From NCBI GenBank assembly GCA_001534745.1, contig CP013997.1:4092001-4156000 (forward strand): a DNA stretch of 64,000 nucleotides, written 5' to 3'. Shown in pieces: positions 55,164-64,000 of the stretch. The position numbers and the translations under genes were made by a program. Origin of the DNA: Pseudomonas monteilii (GTDB lineage Bacteria > Pseudomonadota > Gammaproteobacteria > Pseudomonadales > Pseudomonadaceae). Below the pieces are notes generated by a model. The model had not been told where the DNA came from, made no database searches, and saw nothing but the letters and a program-made list of their open reading frames with translations. The number at the start of each line of letters is the position of its first letter. Position 1 is the stretch's first letter.

Positions 55164-55910
55164 TCAGCGCTTGGCCTGGCGCTGGCGCACGGCTTCGAAC
55201 AGGCAGACGCCGGTGGCCACCGAGACGTTGAGACTGCTGACGCTGCCGGCCATCGGCAGCTTGACCAGAAAGTCGCAGTGTTCGCGGGTCAGTCGGCGCA
55301 TGCCTCTGCCCTCGGCGCCCATGATCATCACCAGCGGACCGGTGAGGTCCTGCTGGTAGATCTCCTGCTCGGCCTCGCCGGCCGTGCCGACCACCCACAG
55401 GCCGCGCTGCTGGAGTTTCTCCAGGGTGCGCGCCAGGTTGGTGACCGCCACCAGCGGGATGACTTCGGCCGCGCCACAGGCGACCTTGCGCACCACGGCG
55501 GTCAGGGTCGCGGACTTGTCCTTGGGGATCACCACGGCCGTGGCCCCGGCGGCATCGGCGGTGCGCAGGCAGGCGCCGAGGTTGTGCGGGTCGGTGACGC
55601 CGTCGAGCACCAGGATCAGCGGCGGCTGCTCGCTGCGCTCGAGCAGCTCCTCGAGCATGGCCTCGCCCCAGACCTGGCTGGGGCTCACATCGGCGACCAC
55701 GCCCTGGTGCACGCCTTCGACCCAGGCATCGAGCTCACGGCGCTCGGCCTGACCGACCGGCACACGGTTCTGCGCGGCCAGTTCCAGCAGGCGCTGCAGG
55801 CGTGGCTCGCTGCGCCCTTCGGACAGCCAGATCTGCTTGACCCGCTTGGGGTGATGATCGAGCAGCGCCTGGACGGCATGCACCCCGTAGATTTTTTCCA
55901 GCTGACTCAT
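55164..55910 (-). CDS. rlmB: 23S rRNA (guanosine-2'-O-) methyltransferase RlmB
   Basis: Methylates G2251 in the peptidyl transferase loop of 23S rRNA. The 248-residue protein has the N-terminal L30e-like substrate domain (KIYGVHAVQALLDHHPKRVK) and a SPOUT domain with LDGVTDPHNLGACLRTADAA, MGAEGRGMRRL and MAGSVSSLNVSVATGVCLFE forming the trefoil knot. Start ATG at 55910 overlaps the rnr stop by 4 bases, so it is coupled to RNase R. Confidence 0.96.
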   Translation of the reverse strand: MSQLEKIYGVHAVQALLDHHPKRVKQIWLSEGRSEPRLQRLLELAAQNRVPVGQAERRELDAWVEGVHQGVVADVSPSQVWGEAMLEELLERSEQPPLILVLDGVTDPHNLGACLRTADAAGATAVVIPKDKSATLTAVVRKVACGAAEVIPLVAVTNLARTLEKLQQRGLWVVGTAGEAEQEIYQQDLTGPLVMIMGAEGRGMRRLTREHCDFLVKLPMAGSVSSLNVSVATGVCLFEAVRQRQAKR

Positions 55911-58561
55911 GAGGTGCTCTTGCCCTTGCGTGACGAACCCGACGACTTCGATGGCCCTTTGCGATGCTTGGTCGGCTTGCCGCTCGGCTTGTCCGATTTG
56001 TCCGACTTGCTCGACTTGCCGCCGGCACTGCCGCTGCGCGCTTCGCTCATCAGGGCCTGCTTCATTTCGCGGCTCTTGCGCACCTCGGCGTTGCGTTGCA
56101 CGGCCTGCGCCGGGAAGTAAGCCTCGGCAGCCTCCCCCTTGCGGGCACGTGTGGCCTTGGGCTTGGGTTCGGCCGCCTTCTCGGCCTTGGCAGGTGCCTC
56201 GGCCTCGCTGCGGGCACGGCCACCGGACTTGCCGGTCGCGGCCTTGTCGCCCTTGCCCTTGCCTTCGCCGGTCGTCGACGCACTGCGCGACTTGCGGCCA
56301 ATCGGGGCATCGAGCGTCGACTGAGCCACTTCGAAGTCGATCTTGCGCTCGTCGAGATCGACGCGCATGACCTTGACCTCGACGGTGTCGCCCAGGCGGA
56401 AGTGGCGGCCCGTGCGCTCGCCGGACAGGCGATGGTGCACGGCATCGAAGTGGTAGTAGTCGCCCGGCAGCGCGCTGACGTGGACTAGGCCTTCGACGTA
56501 GATGTCGGTCAGCTCGACGAAGATGCCGAAGCCGGTGACCGCGGTGATCACGCCCGGGAAGGTCTCGCCGACGCGGTCCTTCATGTACTCGCACTTGAGC
56601 CAGTTGACCACGTCGCGCGTGGCCTCGTCGGCGCGGCGCTCGGTCAGCGAGCACTGCTCGCCCAGCTGCTCCAGCGCAGGCTCGTCGTACGGGTAGATAC
56701 GCGCCTTGGGGATGCTTGCCGCGCCGGCACGCTTGACGTGCGGCGTATCGACCTTGGAGCGGATCACGCTGCGGATGGCACGGTGCACCAGCAGGTCCGG
56801 GTAGCGGCGGATCGGCGAGGTGAAGTGGGTGTAGGCCTCGTAGTTCAGGCCGAAGTGGCCGTTGTTCTCGACGCTGTACACCGCCTGGCTCAGCGAGCGC
56901 AGCATCACGGTCTGGATCAGATGGAAGTCCGGACGCCCGGCGATGCTCGCCAGCAGGGCCTTGTAGTCCTTCGGCGACGGCTCCTTGCCCTTGTGCAGGG
57001 ACAGGCCCAGCTCACCCAGGAAGGCACGCAGCTTCTCGAGACGCTCCGGCGGCGGGCCGTCGTGCACCCGGTACAGGGCCGGCACGCCATGCTTCTGCAG
57101 GAACTCGGCGGTGGCCACGTTGGCCGCCAGCATGCACTCCTCGATCAGCTTGTGGGCATCGTTGCGCACGGTCGGACGGATTTCCGCGATCTTGCGCTCG
57201 GACCCGAAGATGATGCGGGTTTCCTGGGTTTCGAAGTCGATCGCACCCCGGGTCTGGCGCGCGGCCAGCAGGACCTTGTACAGCGCGTAGAGCTGCTTGA
57301 GGTCCGGCAGCACCTCGCTGTATTCCTCGCGCAGGGCCTTGCCTTCGCGGGTCCGGGCGTGCTCGAGCATGCTGCTGACCTTGTTGTAGGTCAGGCGTGC
57401 ATGGGAGTGGATGACGGCTTCGTAGAACTGGTAGTCGACCATCTGGCCCGACTTGTTCATGGTCATCTCGCAGACCATCGCCAACCGGTCAACGTGCGGG
57501 TTCAGCGAGCACAGGCCGTTGGAGAGTTCTTCGGGCAGCATCGGCACGACGCGCTCGGGGAAGTACACCGAGTTGCCGCGCTGCTGCGCCTCGTCATCCA
57601 GGGCCGAACCCAGGCGGACATAGCTGGATACGTCGGCGATGGCGACGTACAGGCGCCAGCCACCGGAGAACAGCCGCAGCTTGCCCAGGGGCTCGCAGTA
57701 GACGGCATCGTCGAAGTCGCGGGCGTCTTCGCCGTCGATGGTGACGAACGGCAGGTGACGCAGGTCAATGCGTCGCTCCTTGTCCTTCTCCTCGACTTCG
57801 GAGCGGAACTTGCGCGCTTCCTTGACCACGGCCTCGGGCCAGACATGGGGGATGTCGTAGCTGCGCAGCGCGATGTCGATCTCCATGCCCGGCGCCATGT
57901 AGTTGCCGATCACTTCGACCACGTCGCCCTGGGGCTGGAAGCGTGGGGTGGGCCAGTGGGTGATCTTGATCTGCACGAACTGCCCGATGCGGGCGCCGCC
58001 GTTACGACCCGCCGTGACCAGCACTTCCTGCTGGATCTTGGGGTTGTCCGGCGTGACGTAGCCGATGCCGCCTTCTTCGAAGTAGCGACCGACCACGCTT
58101 TCGTGGGCACGGGAGACGACTTCCACCAGCGTGCCTTCGCGGCGACCACGACGGTCGACGCCGGAGACGCGCGCCAACGCGCGGTCGCCATCGAACACCA
58201 GGCGCATCTGCGTCGGGCTGAGGAACAGGTCCTCGCTGCCGTCGTCGGGAATGAGGAAGCCGAAGCCGTCACGGTGGCCCGACACGCGGCCGCAGATCAG
58301 GTCGAGCTTGTCTACCGGGGCATAGGTGCCACGCCGGGTATAGATCAGCTGACCGTCGCGCTCCATGGCGCGCAGGCGGCGGCGCAGGGCCTCGATGTCG
58401 TCTTCTTCGTGCAGGCCGAACTCGGCGGCCAGTTGTTCGCGCGCAGCCGGCTCGCCACGATCGTCGAGGTGCTGCAGGATCAGCTCACGGCTGGGGATGG
58501 GATTCTCGTATTTTTCCGCTTCTCGGGCGGCCTCGGGATCGAGGGATTGCCAATCGGCCAT
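55907..58561 (-). CDS. rnr: Ribonuclease R
   Basis: 3'-5' exoribonuclease that degrades structured RNA. The 884-residue protein has an N-terminal helix-turn-helix region, two cold-shock domains, the RNB catalytic core with DGEDARDFDD at 276-285 (metal-binding Asp residues) and an S1 domain (FPGVITAVTGFGIFVELTDI). A long tail rich in Lys, Ala and Ser (about 780-884) follows. It is longer than E. coli RNase R (813), mainly in this tail. The start MADWQSLDPEAAREAEKYEN is typical for Pseudomonas; the nearest ribosome site is AAGGTG about 12 bases upstream. Confidence 0.95.
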   Translation of the reverse strand: MADWQSLDPEAAREAEKYENPIPSRELILQHLDDRGEPAAREQLAAEFGLHEEDDIEALRRRLRAMERDGQLIYTRRGTYAPVDKLDLICGRVSGHRDGFGFLIPDDGSEDLFLSPTQMRLVFDGDRALARVSGVDRRGRREGTLVEVVSRAHESVVGRYFEEGGIGYVTPDNPKIQQEVLVTAGRNGGARIGQFVQIKITHWPTPRFQPQGDVVEVIGNYMAPGMEIDIALRSYDIPHVWPEAVVKEARKFRSEVEEKDKERRIDLRHLPFVTIDGEDARDFDDAVYCEPLGKLRLFSGGWRLYVAIADVSSYVRLGSALDDEAQQRGNSVYFPERVVPMLPEELSNGLCSLNPHVDRLAMVCEMTMNKSGQMVDYQFYEAVIHSHARLTYNKVSSMLEHARTREGKALREEYSEVLPDLKQLYALYKVLLAARQTRGAIDFETQETRIIFGSERKIAEIRPTVRNDAHKLIEECMLAANVATAEFLQKHGVPALYRVHDGPPPERLEKLRAFLGELGLSLHKGKEPSPKDYKALLASIAGRPDFHLIQTVMLRSLSQAVYSVENNGHFGLNYEAYTHFTSPIRRYPDLLVHRAIRSVIRSKVDTPHVKRAGAASIPKARIYPYDEPALEQLGEQCSLTERRADEATRDVVNWLKCEYMKDRVGETFPGVITAVTGFGIFVELTDIYVEGLVHVSALPGDYYHFDAVHHRLSGERTGRHFRLGDTVEVKVMRVDLDERKIDFEVAQSTLDAPIGRKSRSASTTGEGKGKGDKAATGKSGGRARSEAEAPAKAEKAAEPKPKATRARKGEAAEAYFPAQAVQRNAEVRKSREMKQALMSEARSGSAGGKSSKSDKSDKPSGKPTKHRKGPSKSSGSSRKGKSTS

Positions 58562-58724
58562 CAGGAGGGGTTCACCTTGGTGTATATAGGGAGAGAGTTT
58601 GGCATAGACGTATTGAAACCGGAAATGTCGGCGTTGGACAGCCCCGTGGGCAGGCATCGGGCGCTGATACCGGCGAATGAAATCAAGACGTTGAAAAATT
58701 TCGCTATTTTTTTCGATCGGGGGC

Positions 58725-58753
58725 TTTACAGCCTCAGGACCCGCCCGTATAGT
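58725..58753 (+). promoter_or_regulatory. Sigma70 promoter of the tRNA-Leu genes
   Basis: TTTACA (58725-58730) and TATAGT (58748-58753) with an exact 17-base spacer, followed by the GC-rich GCGCACC. This is a textbook stable-RNA promoter with a stringent-response discriminator, about 85 bases before the first tRNA. Confidence 0.75.
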
Positions 58754-58839
58754 GCGCACCACAACGACGGACACCCGACGTTGTAGTCGAGAATGGCAAC
58801 GATGTAAAGCAGTAAAGCATCCTGTGATTTCGATGATGT

Positions 58840-58926
58840 GCCCAGGTGGCGGAATTGGTAGACGCGCTGGTTTCAGGTATCAGTGACTTAACGGTCGTGG
58901 AAGTTCGAGTCTTCTCCTGGGCACCA
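58840..58926 (+). tRNA. tRNA-Leu (anticodon CAG), copy 1
   Basis: 87 bases with encoded CCA. Acceptor stem GCCCAGG pairs with CCTGGGC; the anticodon arm CTGGT-TTCAGGT-ATCAG gives anticodon CAG (decodes CUG); a long variable arm (class II) and TTCGAGTC T-loop follow. CUG is the dominant Leu codon in this high-GC genome, which fits gene duplication. Confidence 0.96.
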
Positions 58927-59013
58927 AGATTTTCAAGTGATAGACGCTTCGGGTCTGTCACCGCAGCATCAGCTGGAACGCTCGAACGTTGCAGTCTGAA
59001 GAAGTAAAGCTTT

Positions 59014-59100
59014 GCCCAGGTGGCGGAATTGGTAGACGCGCTGGTTTCAGGTATCAGTGACTTAACGGTCGTGGAAGTTCGAGTCTTCTCCTGGGCACCA
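59014..59100 (+). tRNA. tRNA-Leu (anticodon CAG), copy 2
   Basis: Identical to the first copy over all 87 bases, including CCA, and separated from it by 87 bases. Both are probably processed from one transcript that ends at the terminator just downstream. Confidence 0.96.
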
Positions 59101-59104
59101 TATA

Positions 59105-59134
59105 AAAACCCACTAGCTTGCTAGTGGGTTTTTT
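59105..59134 (+). terminator. Rho-independent terminator of the tRNA-Leu transcript
   Basis: Arms AAAACCCACTAG (59105-59116) and CTAGTGGGTTTT (59121-59132) around CTTG, continuing into TT. It is 4 bases downstream of the second tRNA. Confidence 0.92.
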
Positions 59135-59231
59135 CTTGCCTGTCGTTTGGCGATTCCGCCACGACGCCCGCCAGCCCTCGCCTCCCCCGCCCGCAGCACT
59201 CGATGAATTTTCCTCCATCCGGCCACTTGAG

Positions 59232-59245
59232 AAACGATTTCGTTT
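59232..59245 (+). promoter_or_regulatory. AT-rich palindrome upstream of fbpA
   Basis: AAACGATTTCGTTT is a perfect 6-base-arm palindrome in an AT-rich stretch, 45 bases before the fbpA start. A Fur site would be expected for this transporter, but the match to the Fur consensus is weak. I report it as a possible operator only. Confidence 0.3.
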
Positions 59246-59289
59246 ACCATTGTTTCCTAATATGTAGCCGTAAGCGAGGAACCACCCGC

Positions 59290-60303
59290 ATGACGATCCG
59301 TCCGCACACGCTGATGCGTACCCTGGCCGCCGCCGCGCTGAGCCTGGTCATCGGCACGCCTGCCGCCCTGGCCGATGCGCCTGTCACGCTGACCATGTAC
59401 AACGGCCAGCACAAGGAGATCGGCGAGGCCATCGCCAAGGCCTACGAGGCCAAGACCGGCATCCACATCGATATCCGCAAGGGTAGCAGCAATCAGCTGG
59501 CCAGCCAGATCATCGAAGAGGGCGACCGCTCTCCGGCCGACATCATCTACACCGAAGAATCGCCGCCGCTGAACAACCTGGGCGAGCTGGGGCTGCTGGC
59601 GAAGATCGACGACGCCACGCTGAACATGCTGCCCAAGGAATACGTCGCGGCCAACGGCACCTGGATGGGCGTGACGGCACGTACCCGGGTCGTGGTGTTC
59701 AACCCGAAGAAGATCGACGAAAGCGAGCTGCCCAAATCGGTCATGGACTTCGCCAACCCGGAATGGGACGGCCGTGTCGGCTTCGTGCCGACCAGCGGTG
59801 CCTTCCAGGAGCAGGCCGTGGCCATCCTGAAGATGCACGGGCGTGAAGCGGCCGAGGAATGGCTGACCGGGCTCAAGGCCTTCGGCAAGACCTACACCAA
59901 CAACATGGTGGCGCTCAAGGCGGTGGAGAAAGGCGAAGTCGCTGCGGTGCTGGTCAACAACTACTACTGGTATGCCCTGGAGCGCGAGCGCGGCAAGCTG
60001 GACTCCAAGCTCTACTACCTGGCCGATGGCGACGCCGGTGGCCTGGTGACCATCTCGGGCGCTGCTGCCGTCAAGGCCAGCAAGCATCCCAAGGAAGCCC
60101 AGGCGCTGCTGAACTGGATGGCCAGCGAAGAAGGCCAGCGCGTGATCACCCAGACCACCGCCGAATACCCGCTGCACAAAGGCATGGTGTCCGACCGCGG
60201 CCTGAAGCCGTTCGACGAGCTGCGTCCGCCGAAGATCACCCCGGCCGACCTCGGCAATGCCGAAGAAGCCCTGGAACTCGAGCGTGAGGTCGGTCTGCTC
60301 TGA
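59290..60303 (+). CDS. fbpA: Iron(III) ABC transporter periplasmic binding protein
   Basis: 337 residues with a signal peptide (about 1-29, ending ALA). The mature protein has the transferrin-like fold of FbpA/HitA: VTLTMYNGQHKEIGEAIAKA, EESPPLNNLGELGLLAKID and the iron-binding double tyrosine in LVNNYYWYALER. It carries ferric iron across the periplasm without siderophore. The permease gene begins at its stop codon (TGATG). I use the ATG at 59290; an earlier in-frame GTG or ATG would remove the signal-peptide context. No ATPase gene follows here, so FbpC must be encoded elsewhere. Confidence 0.9.
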   Translation: MTIRPHTLMRTLAAAALSLVIGTPAALADAPVTLTMYNGQHKEIGEAIAKAYEAKTGIHIDIRKGSSNQLASQIIEEGDRSPADIIYTEESPPLNNLGELGLLAKIDDATLNMLPKEYVAANGTWMGVTARTRVVVFNPKKIDESELPKSVMDFANPEWDGRVGFVPTSGAFQEQAVAILKMHGREAAEEWLTGLKAFGKTYTNNMVALKAVEKGEVAAVLVNNYYWYALERERGKLDSKLYYLADGDAGGLVTISGAAAVKASKHPKEAQALLNWMASEEGQRVITQTTAEYPLHKGMVSDRGLKPFDELRPPKITPADLGNAEEALELEREVGLL

Positions 60304-61868
60304 TGACTGCCGCCCTGCCCGAGCCGGCCCTGGTTCGTTACGTCCCCCGCCGCAAGCGCCCCTCGATCTGGGTGGTGCTGCCGGTGCTGTTCCTGGTAGC
60401 GATGAGCCTGCTGCCACTGCTGTACGTCGCCATCAAGGCGTGGGAGGCCGGCTGGCAGGAAGCGTTGCACCTGCTCTGGCGACCCTTCGTCTGGGGCCTG
60501 CTGCGCAACACCTTGCTGCTCATGATCGGCGTCACCGCCACCTGCCTGGTGGTAGGCCTGGCATTGGCCTGGCTGCTGGAGCGTAGCGACTTGAAAGGAC
60601 GTCGCCTGTGGGGCGTGGTGCTGTGCCTGCCGTTCGCGGTGCCGTCGTTCGTCTCCAGCTTCACCTGGGTGTCGCTGAGTTCGAGCTTCGAAGGGCTGGG
60701 CGGGGCGATCCTGATCATGGCACTGTCCAAGTACCCGCTGATCTTCCTGCCGGTGGCCGCCACCCTGCGCAACGTCGACACCTCCCTGGAGGAGTCGGCA
60801 CGCACCCTGGGATGCAGCCGCTGGGGCGTGTTCTTCAAGGTCACCCTGCCCTTGCTGTGGCCGGCCATGATCGGTGGCGCCCTGCTGATCGCCCTGCACA
60901 TGCTGGTGGAGTTCGGTGCGCTGTCGATTCTCGGCCTGCAGACCTTCACCACCGCAATCTATCAGCAGTTCGAACTGGAGTTCAGCAACGCCAACGCAGC
61001 CATGCTCTCGGCGGTGCTGCTGGCGCTGTGCCTGGTCATGCTCTGGCTCGAACTGCGGGTACGTGGCAAGGCCCGCCATGTGCGCATCGGCCAGGGCGTC
61101 GCACGCCGCGCCGCGCCGGTCAAGCTGCGCGGCTGGGCCATGCTCGGGCAGCTGTTCTGCCTGGGGCTGGCCATCCTGGGGAGCGGCATCCCGCTGGCGA
61201 TGCTCGGCTACTGGCTGAGCGTCGGCTCGTCGGCGGCCTTCCCGGTGGCCGCCATCGGCAAGGCCCTGCTGACGTCGCTGTCGGTCTCCCTGGGCGGCGC
61301 AGGCTTCTGCGTGCTGCTGGCGTTGCCGATCAGCTTCCTGGTGGTGCGCTACAAGGGCCGTCTGGCCATCTGGGCCGAGCGGCTGCCCTACCTGCTGCAT
61401 GCCCTGCCCGGCCTGGTCATTGCGCTGACTCTGGTGTTCTTCGCGCTGCACCATGTGCCGGCGCTCTACCAGACCACGGCCCTGCTGATCCTGGCCTACG
61501 CCATGCTCTTCCTGCCCCTGGCGCAGGCGCCGGTGCGCACCGCCCTGAACAAGGCCTCGCCCACCCTCGAAGAGGCCGCCCGCACCCTGGGCGCCAGCAG
61601 CTTCGCAGCGTTCTGCCGGGTCACCCTGCCGATTATCTTCCCGGCCCTGGCGGCGGCGTTCGCGCTGGTGTTCCTGGACGCGATGAAAGAGCTGACCGCG
61701 ACCCTGCTGCTCAGCCCGACCGGCATGACCACCCTGGCGACCGAAGTGTGGGCCCACACCGCCAACGTGGAGTTCGCGGCGGCGGCGCCCTATGCGGCAC
61801 TGTTGATCGTGGTGTCGGGGTTGCCGGTGTACCTGCTGACGACGCGGATGTACCTGAACAAGGCGTGA
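60303..61868 (+). CDS. fbpB: Iron(III) ABC transporter permease, two-domain
   Basis: 521 residues with about twelve membrane helices in two homologous halves, each with an EAA loop: EESARTLGCSRWGVFFKVTL and EEAARTLGASSFAAFCRVTL. This is the fused permease type of the FbpB/SfuB/ThiP group. It overlaps fbpA by one base. The gene after it is on the other strand, so an ATP-binding subunit is missing from the operon. Confidence 0.9.
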   Translation: MTAALPEPALVRYVPRRKRPSIWVVLPVLFLVAMSLLPLLYVAIKAWEAGWQEALHLLWRPFVWGLLRNTLLLMIGVTATCLVVGLALAWLLERSDLKGRRLWGVVLCLPFAVPSFVSSFTWVSLSSSFEGLGGAILIMALSKYPLIFLPVAATLRNVDTSLEESARTLGCSRWGVFFKVTLPLLWPAMIGGALLIALHMLVEFGALSILGLQTFTTAIYQQFELEFSNANAAMLSAVLLALCLVMLWLELRVRGKARHVRIGQGVARRAAPVKLRGWAMLGQLFCLGLAILGSGIPLAMLGYWLSVGSSAAFPVAAIGKALLTSLSVSLGGAGFCVLLALPISFLVVRYKGRLAIWAERLPYLLHALPGLVIALTLVFFALHHVPALYQTTALLILAYAMLFLPLAQAPVRTALNKASPTLEEAARTLGASSFAAFCRVTLPIIFPALAAAFALVFLDAMKELTATLLLSPTGMTTLATEVWAHTANVEFAAAAPYAALLIVVSGLPVYLLTTRMYLNKA

Positions 61869-62053
61869 AGAAAGGTCCAGGCGCGGGTTGGCCTGGACCG
61901 CTCACGTACAAGGTGGCTCCCTGCGCGTGGGGCTGGCGTAGTTCCAGGGATAGGCGCCGCGAAAGCCTGAGATCGATCCTCAGTTGTCTACGTTTTCCGT
62001 CAGTATCCACACACTGGATCCGCCCCGAAAGGACGGCCAACGCTCTCGCCCGC

Positions 62054-63988
62054 TCACGCCTTGAACTGCCCCAGACTCGCCCGCAGCTGCCCTGCCAGGT
62101 TGTCCAGTACCTTGCTGCTGGCCGTGGTCTGCATGACCACCGCAGCGGAGCGCTCGGCCTGGGCATGGATGGTCTCCACCCGCCCACGCACGGCCTGGGC
62201 GCCGCTGGCCTGTTGCTCGGCGGCGCGGGTAGCCAGGCCGATGGCGGCGTGGACCTGCTCCACGGCCAGTTGCACCGACTGCTGGCGCCGTTCGTTGTCG
62301 CGCAGCACCAACAAGCCTTCACTGGCCTTGAGGCCGGCCTGACCGATGCTGGCCACTGCTTCCTTGGCGCCTTTCTGCAACGCGGCGATGTGCGCCTGGA
62401 TGTCCCCCGTGGAACGCTGCGTCTTGCTGGCCAGTGCACGCACTTCGTCGGCCACCACGGCGAAACCGCGTCCGGTCTCCCCTGCGCGGGCCGCTTCGAT
62501 GGCGGCATTCAGGGCCAGCAGGTTGGTCTGCTCGGCGATGCCGTGGATGACTGTCAGCACCACTTCGATCTGCTGGCTCTGTTGGGCCAGCCGTTCGATC
62601 ACCTGGGCGCCGGTATCCACCTGGCCGGCCAGGTTCTCGATCAGCCCGGCCAGGTGCGTGGAGCTGCGACTGTTCTCGTCGGTGGCCTGACGGATGTCCA
62701 CCACCTGCTGCAAGGCCGCCTGCATGGCATGGCTTTCGGCCTGGGCTTCGTCGGCCATGCTCGACAGGTCGCGCAGGCTGGCGGCCACCTCGTCGCGCTG
62801 CAGGGCAGCCGCGGTGTCGGCACCGGCATTGCGCTGGGCCATGGCGTCGATCTCGACCCCGGTGCGCTGCGCCACGGCGCCGGCTTCGCGCACGATCGGT
62901 TGCAGCTTGTCGATGAAGCGATTGACCGCCGAGGCCATGTCGCCGAGTTCGTCGCGGCTGTCGAGGGGCACCCGCCGGGTCAGGTCACCTTCGCCGGCGG
63001 CCAGGTCATCGAGCGCCCTGATCAGCAAACGCACCTTGCTCAATACCCGACGGCCCAGCACCACCGCCACCAGCAACAAGACGGCCAAGCCGATCACCGC
63101 CAGCATCAGGCCGATGCGCCAGCGCAGTTCGCTGGCTGCCTCGCGCACGGCCTGCGCGGTATTGGCCTGCATGGCCGCAGCGCTGGCCTGGGCCTTTTCC
63201 AGACGTTGGCGCAGCACGTTGCCGCTGTCGGCAGCGGCCCCCACCAGGCTGTCCTGGACCAACTGCCCCGCACTGCCGATCAGCGCGGTGAACCGCTGGT
63301 CGAGGGCCTTGAGCTGCTGGTCGATGTCAGCGGTGGATACCCCCATCAGCACCTTGCCGATCTCGGCGCCATTCGGGCTGATCGAGGCCTCGACGACGTA
63401 CACGGCCGGGTCGCGGCGGGCGGCATCGATCACCTTGTCCAGCGCCCGCTCGCCCTGGCCCTTGGCCAACAAGGCCTGATTGATCGGGTTCTGGCGATTG
63501 AGGTAACGGGTCAGGTGCTGGCCCTGGGCGTCATCGTAGATCACGAACAGCACGTTGGGATTGCGCTGGGCGCGCCGGGCGAAATCCGACAGCACGGGTA
63601 CATCGTTGTCCCAGATGGCGCGTGGCGCCACGGAGGCCAGCAACTGCGCCATGTCGTTGGCCGAGTCCTTGAGGTTGTTCTCCAAGGTGGTGCGCAGTTG
63701 CTGCTGCTCGCCCTGCAAACGGGCAGACAGGCCTGCACTCAAGCGCTGCCGGGTGCTGTCGGACAGGCTGTCCAGACCCGAGCGCACTTCCTGACCCGCC
63801 TGTTGCAGTTCATGGCTCAGCTCACGGCTGTCGTCACCGAAGCGCTGCTCCAGATCAGACTGCAACTGGGTGACGGTGCCACGGGTCAGCAGGACCGCGA
63901 CCAGCACCTGAATCAGCAAAGCGATACCCAAGGCCACGAACACCGGCCGCAGGAGTCGGCTTCGTAACAATGAAAGGATGGCAGACAC
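62054..63988 (-). CDS. Methyl-accepting chemotaxis protein
   Basis: 644 residues. Membrane helix 1 at about 13-35, a periplasmic sensor of about 255 residues (helical, with a Cache-like part around 145-220), helix 2 at 291-312, HAMP 312-365, and a cytoplasmic signalling domain with the conserved hairpin tip [20 protein letters not shown] at 483-502 and [15 protein letters not shown] after it. It relays ligand binding to CheA/CheW. The start is a GTG with GAGGG 9 bases upstream. The ligand is not known. It is the last gene of the window. Confidence 0.92.
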   Translation of the reverse strand: MSAILSLLRSRLLRPVFVALGIALLIQVLVAVLLTRGTVTQLQSDLEQRFGDDSRELSHELQQAGQEVRSGLDSLSDSTRQRLSAGLSARLQGEQQQLRTTLENNLKDSANDMAQLLASVAPRAIWDNDVPVLSDFARRAQRNPNVLFVIYDDAQGQHLTRYLNRQNPINQALLAKGQGERALDKVIDAARRDPAVYVVEASISPNGAEIGKVLMGVSTADIDQQLKALDQRFTALIGSAGQLVQDSLVGAAADSGNVLRQRLEKAQASAAAMQANTAQAVREAASELRWRIGLMLAVIGLAVLLLVAVVLGRRVLSKVRLLIRALDDLAAGEGDLTRRVPLDSRDELGDMASAVNRFIDKLQPIVREAGAVAQRTGVEIDAMAQRNAGADTAAALQRDEVAASLRDLSSMADEAQAESHAMQAALQQVVDIRQATDENSRSSTHLAGLIENLAGQVDTGAQVIERLAQQSQQIEVVLTVIHGIAEQTNLLALNAAIEAARAGETGRGFAVVADEVRALASKTQRSTGDIQAHIAALQKGAKEAVASIGQAGLKASEGLLVLRDNERRQQSVQLAVEQVHAAIGLATRAAEQQASGAQAVRGRVETIHAQAERSAAVVMQTTASSKVLDNLAGQLRASLGQFKA

Positions 63989-64000
63989 GGCGTAACCCTC

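Noticed and set aside
59218-59260. Fur box upstream of fbpA
   Set aside because: The AT-rich palindrome AAACGATTTCGTTT does not match the 19-bp Fur consensus well enough to name it.
60608-63967. Very long plus-strand frame (1119 codons) spanning fbpB and the chemotaxis gene
   Set aside because: It crosses two well-supported genes, in another frame of fbpB and antisense to the receptor, and shows no family features.

Overview
This is a high-GC gamma-proteobacterial chromosome segment that I assign to Pseudomonas, most likely the P. putida group. The reasons are the gene order dusB-fis-purH-purD-retS, a periplasmic azurin, a cobalamin pathway mixing CobG with CbiD, the copper receptor OprC, a DesT-type regulator, and many REP-like 'GTGGGAGC...GGCTTGCC' elements in the gaps. 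Nothing looks like a plasmid or prophage. One small accessory patch, at about 25.1-26.8 kb, stands out.

Layout. 1-8.4 kb: end of a DUF3426 membrane protein, tRNA dihydrouridine synthase (dusB), the nucleoid protein Fis, purine synthesis (purH, purD) and the hybrid sensor kinase RetS. 8.95-16.5 kb: cobalamin ring synthesis as two divergent operons, cobG-cobH-cobI-cbiG/cobJ (-) and cobL-cbiD-cobK (+). 17.2-18.5 kb: an NfeD/SPFH membrane pair. 18.6-23.5 kb: a copper-uptake cluster (two DUF2946 proteins, a PCuAC chaperone, OprC, a PepSY membrane protein). 23.7-25.1 kb: a CycA-type permease. 25.1-27.6 kb: accessory patch with a small DUF3077-like gene behind a structured leader, a RES/Xre toxin-antitoxin pair and a GNAT acetyltransferase. 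27.8-32.7 kb: stress genes (ferritin-like protein, OsmE, AI-2E permease, YegD Hsp70, CbpA/CbpM). 33.1-38.8 kb: AsmA protein, an exported 15-residue-repeat protein, DesT, an AGE-family epimerase and a short-chain dehydrogenase.

38.8-39.4 kb is a 600-bp non-coding stretch with several DnaA boxes and a diverged 75-bp duplication. It is followed by the branched-chain amino acid ABC operon livKHMGF (39.4-44.5 kb, -), NAD salvage genes pncB-nadE, azurin with a divergent 30-codon ORF, a LOG-family protein, a YgiQ radical-SAM protein, dnaB, the rpsF-rpsR-DUF2232-rplI operon, rnr-rlmB, two identical tRNA-Leu(CAG) genes, an iron(III) ABC transporter (fbpA-fbpB) and a methyl-accepting chemotaxis protein that ends the window.

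Most of the window is ordinary core genome. The less explained parts are the DnaA-box duplication, the structured leader with an overlapping mini-ORF, the palindromic operators of the RES/Xre and azurin loci, the 15-residue-repeat protein, and a family of mosaic intergenic repeats (called R1, R2 and R3 here). Family assignments come from recognising motifs in the translations; no database search was run.
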